From NCBI GenBank assembly GCA_934654515.1, contig CAKUGA010000056.1, positions 1 through 7,856 on the forward strand: a stretch of DNA of 7,856 nucleotides, read 5' to 3'. Shown here in pieces: positions 5,107 through 7,856 of this stretch. The position numbers were made by a program, and so were the translations under genes. A model generated the notes under the pieces. That model worked only from the letters and a program-made list of their open reading frames with translations, searched no databases and had not been told where the DNA came from. Each line of letters starts with the position of its first letter. The first letter of the stretch is position 1. The DNA comes from an uncultured Collinsella sp. GTDB lineage: Bacteria; Actinomycetota; Coriobacteriia; Coriobacteriales; Coriobacteriaceae.

Positions 5107-5811
5107 ATGCCTTATTACTATGGATACGGCTTTGGCATCGACCCGCTGTACCTGCTGGTTGTTCTTGTCTGTACGGTGCTTGGCCTTGCCGCGCAGAGCT
5201 ATATCAACTCGACGTACAAGACGTGGTCCAAGGTGCGCTCGGACGGCGACACGGGTGCTACGGTCGCTCGCCGCATGCTCGATGCCAACGGTTGCAACGC
5301 CGTGGGCATCAAGGGCGTTGCCGGCGAACTCACCGACCATTACAACCCGCAGGACAACAACCTGTATCTGTCGGACGCCAACCGTTCGGGCGGGTCGGTC
5401 GCAAGCGTTGCCGTCGCCTGCCACGAGGCGGGCCATGCCGCTCAGCGCCAAAGTGGCTACGCCATGATGAAGGTGCGCAGCGCCCTCGTGCCGGTCGTCA
5501 ACTTTACTCAGAACACCTGGACCATCGTGCTGCTCATGGGCCTGTTCATGAACATCGCGGGACTCACGACTCTCGCGTTGGTCTTCTTCTCGTTTAGCGT
5601 GCTGTTCCAGCTGGTTACGCTGCCGGTCGAGATAGATGCCAGCCGCCGCGCTGTGGCCTACATTGAGCAGTCGGGCATGAGCTCCAAGCAGGTCAACGGT
5701 GCCAAGAAGGTGCTGACGGCGGCTGCGCTCACCTATGTGGCAGCGGCACTGACCTCGATTATTCAGCTGCTCTACCTTATGGCTCGTTACAACAGAAACT
5801 CCAACCGATAA
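5107..5811 (+). CDS. Membrane zinc metallopeptidase, YugP/Zn_peptidase_2 family
   Basis: This 234-residue membrane protein carries the zincin signature HEAGH (His106, Glu107, His110) and the downstream LPVEIDAS stretch (172-179), where Glu175 is the likely third zinc ligand. The order of features matches the Zn_peptidase_2 (YugP-like) family: a Tyr/Gly-rich N-terminus (MPYYYGYGFG), a first membrane helix (about 14-30), the HEAGH segment, two helices (about 138-172) and a final helix (about 205-227). The family is widespread in Gram-positive bacteria, but its physiological substrate is poorly defined. The start is fixed by GGAGGA (5095-5100) 6 nt before the ATG; the frame is open further upstream but without a better start. 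TAGAAT at 5066-5071 may be its -10. A hairpin after the stop suggests a single-gene transcript. Confidence 0.88.
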   Translation: MPYYYGYGFGIDPLYLLVVLVCTVLGLAAQSYINSTYKTWSKVRSDGDTGATVARRMLDANGCNAVGIKGVAGELTDHYNPQDNNLYLSDANRSGGSVASVAVACHEAGHAAQRQSGYAMMKVRSALVPVVNFTQNTWTIVLLMGLFMNIAGLTTLALVFFSFSVLFQLVTLPVEIDASRRAVAYIEQSGMSSKQVNGAKKVLTAAALTYVAAALTSIIQLLYLMARYNRNSNR

Positions 5812-5827
5812 GAGCTTGGACTGACAG

Positions 5828-5857
5828 GCGCCGCGGGGATTCGTGTCCCCGCGGCGC
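5828..5857 (+). terminator. GC-rich hairpin after the metallopeptidase gene
   Basis: GCGCCGCGGGGA (5828-5839) and TCCCCGCGGCGC (5846-5857) form a perfect, very GC-rich 12-bp stem with a 6-nt loop, 16 nt after the stop codon. The following bases (TGTACTATG) hold no real U-tract, so termination may be weak or factor-dependent. TACTAT at 5860-5865 directly after it could be a -10 for xseA. Confidence 0.55.
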
Positions 5858-5881
5858 TGTACTATGTGTGGGACTTGAATT

Positions 5882-5906
5882 TGCACGGGGCCGGAGCCCT
5901 TGTGCA
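5882..5906 (+). promoter_or_regulatory. Hairpin in the 5' leader of xseA
   Basis: TGCAC (5882-5886) pairs with GTGCA (5902-5906), and GGGC (5888-5891) pairs inside with GCCC (5896-5899) around a CGGA loop. The stem ends 8 nt before the xseA Shine-Dalgarno AAAGGAGG. It could affect translation initiation, but the pairing is interrupted and may have no role. Confidence 0.35.
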
Positions 5907-5926
5907 CGATGACGAAAGGAGGCTGC

Positions 5927-7378
5927 GTGGCAGGCTGGAATCTAACCGGCAATGCCGTTTCCGCCGAGTTCGACGGATCGGACGAGCAGGAGCGTAAGGA
6001 GCTCAGCGTGAGCCAGGCGGTGGAGATCGCCGCCGGTGCGCTCGATGCTATTCCGCAGCTGAGCGTCCTGGGTGAGGTCACGGGCTTTCGTGGCCCCAAT
6101 GCCCGAAGCGGCCACTGCTACTTCCAAATCAAGGACGACTCGGCCGCCGTCGACTGCATCATCTGGAAGGGTGCCTATCTTAAGCGCACCTTCGACTTGC
6201 GCGACGGTATGCAGGTGAGCTTTAAGGGCAGCTTCAATCTCTATAAGCCCACGGGCCGTATGAGCTTTGTCGCCCGCTCGTTCTCGCTGGCGGGGGAGGG
6301 CCTGCTGCGTCAACAGGTGGCGCAGTTGGCCGAAAAACTGCGCCGCGAGGGCTTGATGGACGAATCCCGTAAACGTCGCATCCCGGTGTTTTGCTCACGT
6401 GTGGCGGTCGCCACCTCGCTTTCGGGCGCCGTGATCGACGACGTCAAGCGTACGCTGCGCCGTCGCAACCCGCTCGTAGAGCTTGTCTGCGTGGGTGCCA
6501 AGGTCCAGGGTGAGGGCGCACCGGCGGAGCTTATCGATGGCCTGCGCCGTGCCGCTGCCATCATGCCGACGCCCGATTGCATCTTGCTCGTGCGCGGCGG
6601 CGGTTCCTTCGAGGACCTCATGACCTTTAATGACGAGGAGCTTGCCCGCGCGGTGGCGGCCTGTCCCGTGCCTGTAGTGACAGGTATTGGTCATGAGCCC
6701 GATACTTCGATCTGCGATATGGTGAGCGACCGTCGCGCCTCCACGCCTACGGCCGCGGCCGAATCGGTGGCACCGGCTATTACGGAGCTGGCCGATGTGC
6801 TCGAGGCACGTCATCAGCGTCTGGGCGCCGCGATGGCTTCGATGATCGGGTCGGATCAGGTCGATCTGGAGATGCTCAATCAGCGCGGTCGCCGTGCGTG
6901 GGATACCTATACGGCCCGTCTGGGCGATGCGCTCGATGCAGCTGCATGCCGCCCGTGCCTCAACGACCCAACGTTTATGGTCGAGCGTCGCGAGTCGGAG
7001 CTTGCCTTGACAGCCGATCGCCTGTCCGGCGCCATAACGCGCTCGGTTGGGGCCTTCCGCTCCAACTTCGAGCGTCTGCCTGAGCGCCTGGTCGCAAGCA
7101 CCTCAGGGCTCGATGGCAAGCGGCATGCGCTCACGCTCGCAAGCTCCCGTCTGGAGCATCAGGGGCGCACGATGTTAAGCAAGCCCGCGTCCGACTTGGG
7201 CCGCGCTGCGGCTTCGCTCGACGCCTTGTCGCCGCTCAAGGTGCTTGCCCGCGGCTACTCCATCGCGTACAGCGATGACGGCGTGGCTACGAGCGCTAAG
7301 ACCTTTAAGCCCGGCGACGCCATTCGTGTGCGTATGGCAGACGGCAACGTGGCGGCAACCGTCAATACGGTCGAGTAG
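5927..7378 (+). CDS. xseA: Exonuclease VII large subunit
   Basis: XseA is the catalytic subunit of exonuclease VII, which degrades single-stranded DNA from both ends into acid-soluble oligonucleotides and acts in repair. The 483-residue protein has an N-terminal OB-fold (about 29-122, with FRGPNARSGHCYFQIKD), then the catalytic domain with RGGGSFEDLMTFND (223-236) and GHEPDTSICDMVSDRR (255-270) running into ASTPTAAAE, the family signatures. A long helical region (about 285-440) and a C-terminal PLKVLARGYS motif follow, as expected. GTG at 5927 is chosen as start because AAAGGAGG (5915-5922) lies 4 nt upstream; a TTG or ATG further up in frame would place this Shine-Dalgarno inside the coding region. 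It is about 25 residues longer than E. coli XseA (456), mostly through an acidic N-terminal extension. It forms an operon with xseB. Confidence 0.95.
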   Translation: MAGWNLTGNAVSAEFDGSDEQERKELSVSQAVEIAAGALDAIPQLSVLGEVTGFRGPNARSGHCYFQIKDDSAAVDCIIWKGAYLKRTFDLRDGMQVSFKGSFNLYKPTGRMSFVARSFSLAGEGLLRQQVAQLAEKLRREGLMDESRKRRIPVFCSRVAVATSLSGAVIDDVKRTLRRRNPLVELVCVGAKVQGEGAPAELIDGLRRAAAIMPTPDCILLVRGGGSFEDLMTFNDEELARAVAACPVPVVTGIGHEPDTSICDMVSDRRASTPTAAAESVAPAITELADVLEARHQRLGAAMASMIGSDQVDLEMLNQRGRRAWDTYTARLGDALDAAACRPCLNDPTFMVERRESELALTADRLSGAITRSVGAFRSNFERLPERLVASTSGLDGKRHALTLASSRLEHQGRTMLSKPASDLGRAAASLDALSPLKVLARGYSIAYSDDGVATSAKTFKPGDAIRVRMADGNVAATVNTVE

Positions 7379-7420
7379 GCCGCGTTTCATAGTGATAGAC
7401 CTTTAGGAAAGGAAATAGAT

Positions 7421-7687
7421 ATGGCAGAGAAGACCCCGGTCGAGCAGCTTACGTACAAGCAGGCCTCGCAGGAGCTGGAGCTCATTATTCGCAGCCTGGA
7501 GTCGGGCGACATGGAGCTCGAGGAATCGCTCGAGAGCTACACCCGCGGCGTTGAGCTTCTCAAGAGCCTGCGTACCCGCCTGTCCGATGCCGAGCAGAAG
7601 GTCTCGGTGCTCCTTAAGGACGTCGACGGCAACGACGTACTCGCCGACGGCGAAGCCGCCAACACCGACGACAACCTCTCGTTCTAA
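7421..7687 (+). CDS. xseB: Exonuclease VII small subunit
   Basis: XseB binds the helical region of XseA in several copies and is needed for active exonuclease VII. This 88-residue protein shows the whole family pattern: YKQASQELELIIRSLESGD, then MELEESLESYTRGVELLKS and RLSDAEQKV, making two antiparallel helices (about 11-30 and 34-65), followed by an acidic tail ending DNLSF. The length is close to the usual 75-85. AGGAAAGGAAA (7405-7415) supports the ATG at 7421. It starts 42 nt after the xseA stop with no terminator between, so the two are co-transcribed. Confidence 0.95.
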   Translation: MAEKTPVEQLTYKQASQELELIIRSLESGDMELEESLESYTRGVELLKSLRTRLSDAEQKVSVLLKDVDGNDVLADGEAANTDDNLSF

Positions 7688-7707
7688 TCATTCCACAGCC
7701 CACTTTG

Positions 7708-7818
7708 GGGTAGTCTTTTTGGGACGGGGCTTTTTTGACTACCCTTTGGCGACGGCTCACCGAGCGCTTGCGTTTGCGAAAAAGTAGTCAAAAAAGCCCC
7801 GTCCCAAAAAGACTGCCC
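7708..7818. repeat. 111-bp element with 35-bp inverted arms
   Basis: Positions 7708-7742 and 7784-7818 are reverse complements over 35 bp with a single T-G pair (7711/7815), around a 41-nt centre. Each arm is itself a dyad: GGGTAGTC (7708-7715) matches GACTACCC (7737-7744), flanking T5-GGGACGGGGC-T6; the right arm has the mirror arrangement with one change. The element starts 20 nt after the xseB stop. It could act as a transcription barrier for xseB, but there is no U-tract directly after the full hairpin. Its size, near-perfect arms and nested symmetry resemble a MITE or REP-type palindromic element. Confidence 0.8.
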
Positions 7819-7856
7819 TGATCTCGTTAGGAACATCGGAGGTGGGCACGGCTTGT

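Noticed and set aside
4990..6099. A 369-codon open frame on the minus strand across the metallopeptidase gene and the start of xseA
   Set aside because: It runs through an intergenic GC-rich hairpin and two well-supported plus-strand genes, and has low-complexity, His/Arg/Gln-rich sequence with no known motif.
7819..7856. Possible gene end or start at the right edge, including GGAGGTGGGC
   Set aside because: Only 38 nt are available, with no start codon at a suitable distance from the Shine-Dalgarno-like bases and no recognisable coding sequence.

Overview
The window looks like chromosomal DNA from a GC-rich actinobacterium of the class Coriobacteriia, most likely Collinsella or a close relative. 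This is an inference from the GC-rich codon use, a sortase-anchored C69 dipeptidase, the RNase D and exonuclease VII sequence style, and structured GC-rich intergenic elements. No taxonomic marker gene is present.

Left edge (1-360, minus strand): what looks like a 350-nt intergenic gap holds a complete tryptophan-type transcription attenuator. A 22-codon leader peptide with three consecutive Trp codons (178 down to 110) has a strong Shine-Dalgarno and an extended -10 promoter. A 12-bp UUCG-capped intrinsic terminator (74-44) follows it, and a 21-bp inverted repeat (12-32 / 120-140) brackets that terminator. The controlled gene lies beyond position 1. Just upstream are a perfect 10-bp palindrome (264-286) and the terminator of the next gene (310-347).

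360-3644 (minus strand): a secreted C69 (Ntn-hydrolase) dipeptidase with an LPTTG sortase anchor, preceded by an AT-rich control region with a GNRA-type hairpin and an 18/19-nt direct repeat. Upstream of it is a two-gene unit: a diacylglycerol-kinase-family lipid kinase followed 9 nt later by a 30-residue single-pass membrane protein, ended by a 13-bp terminator.

3645-4876 (plus strand): a divergent intergenic region with -10-like hexamers on both strands leads into rnd (RNase D, DEDDy exonuclease plus HRDC). A 230-nt gap follows with a 12-bp hairpin and a 98-nt palindromic element.

5107-7687 (plus strand): a membrane zinc metallopeptidase of the YugP/Zn_peptidase_2 family with its own 3' hairpin, then xseA and xseB, the two subunits of exonuclease VII, 42 nt apart. 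A 111-bp element with 35-bp near-perfect inverted arms follows xseB. The last 38 nt hold nothing I can assign.

Functional themes are cell-envelope processing (anchored dipeptidase, lipid kinase, membrane metallopeptidase) and nucleic-acid turnover (RNase D, exonuclease VII). The least expected content is in the non-coding stretches: the Trp attenuator, the terminator that can refold with a third copy of its stem sequence, and two large palindromic elements.
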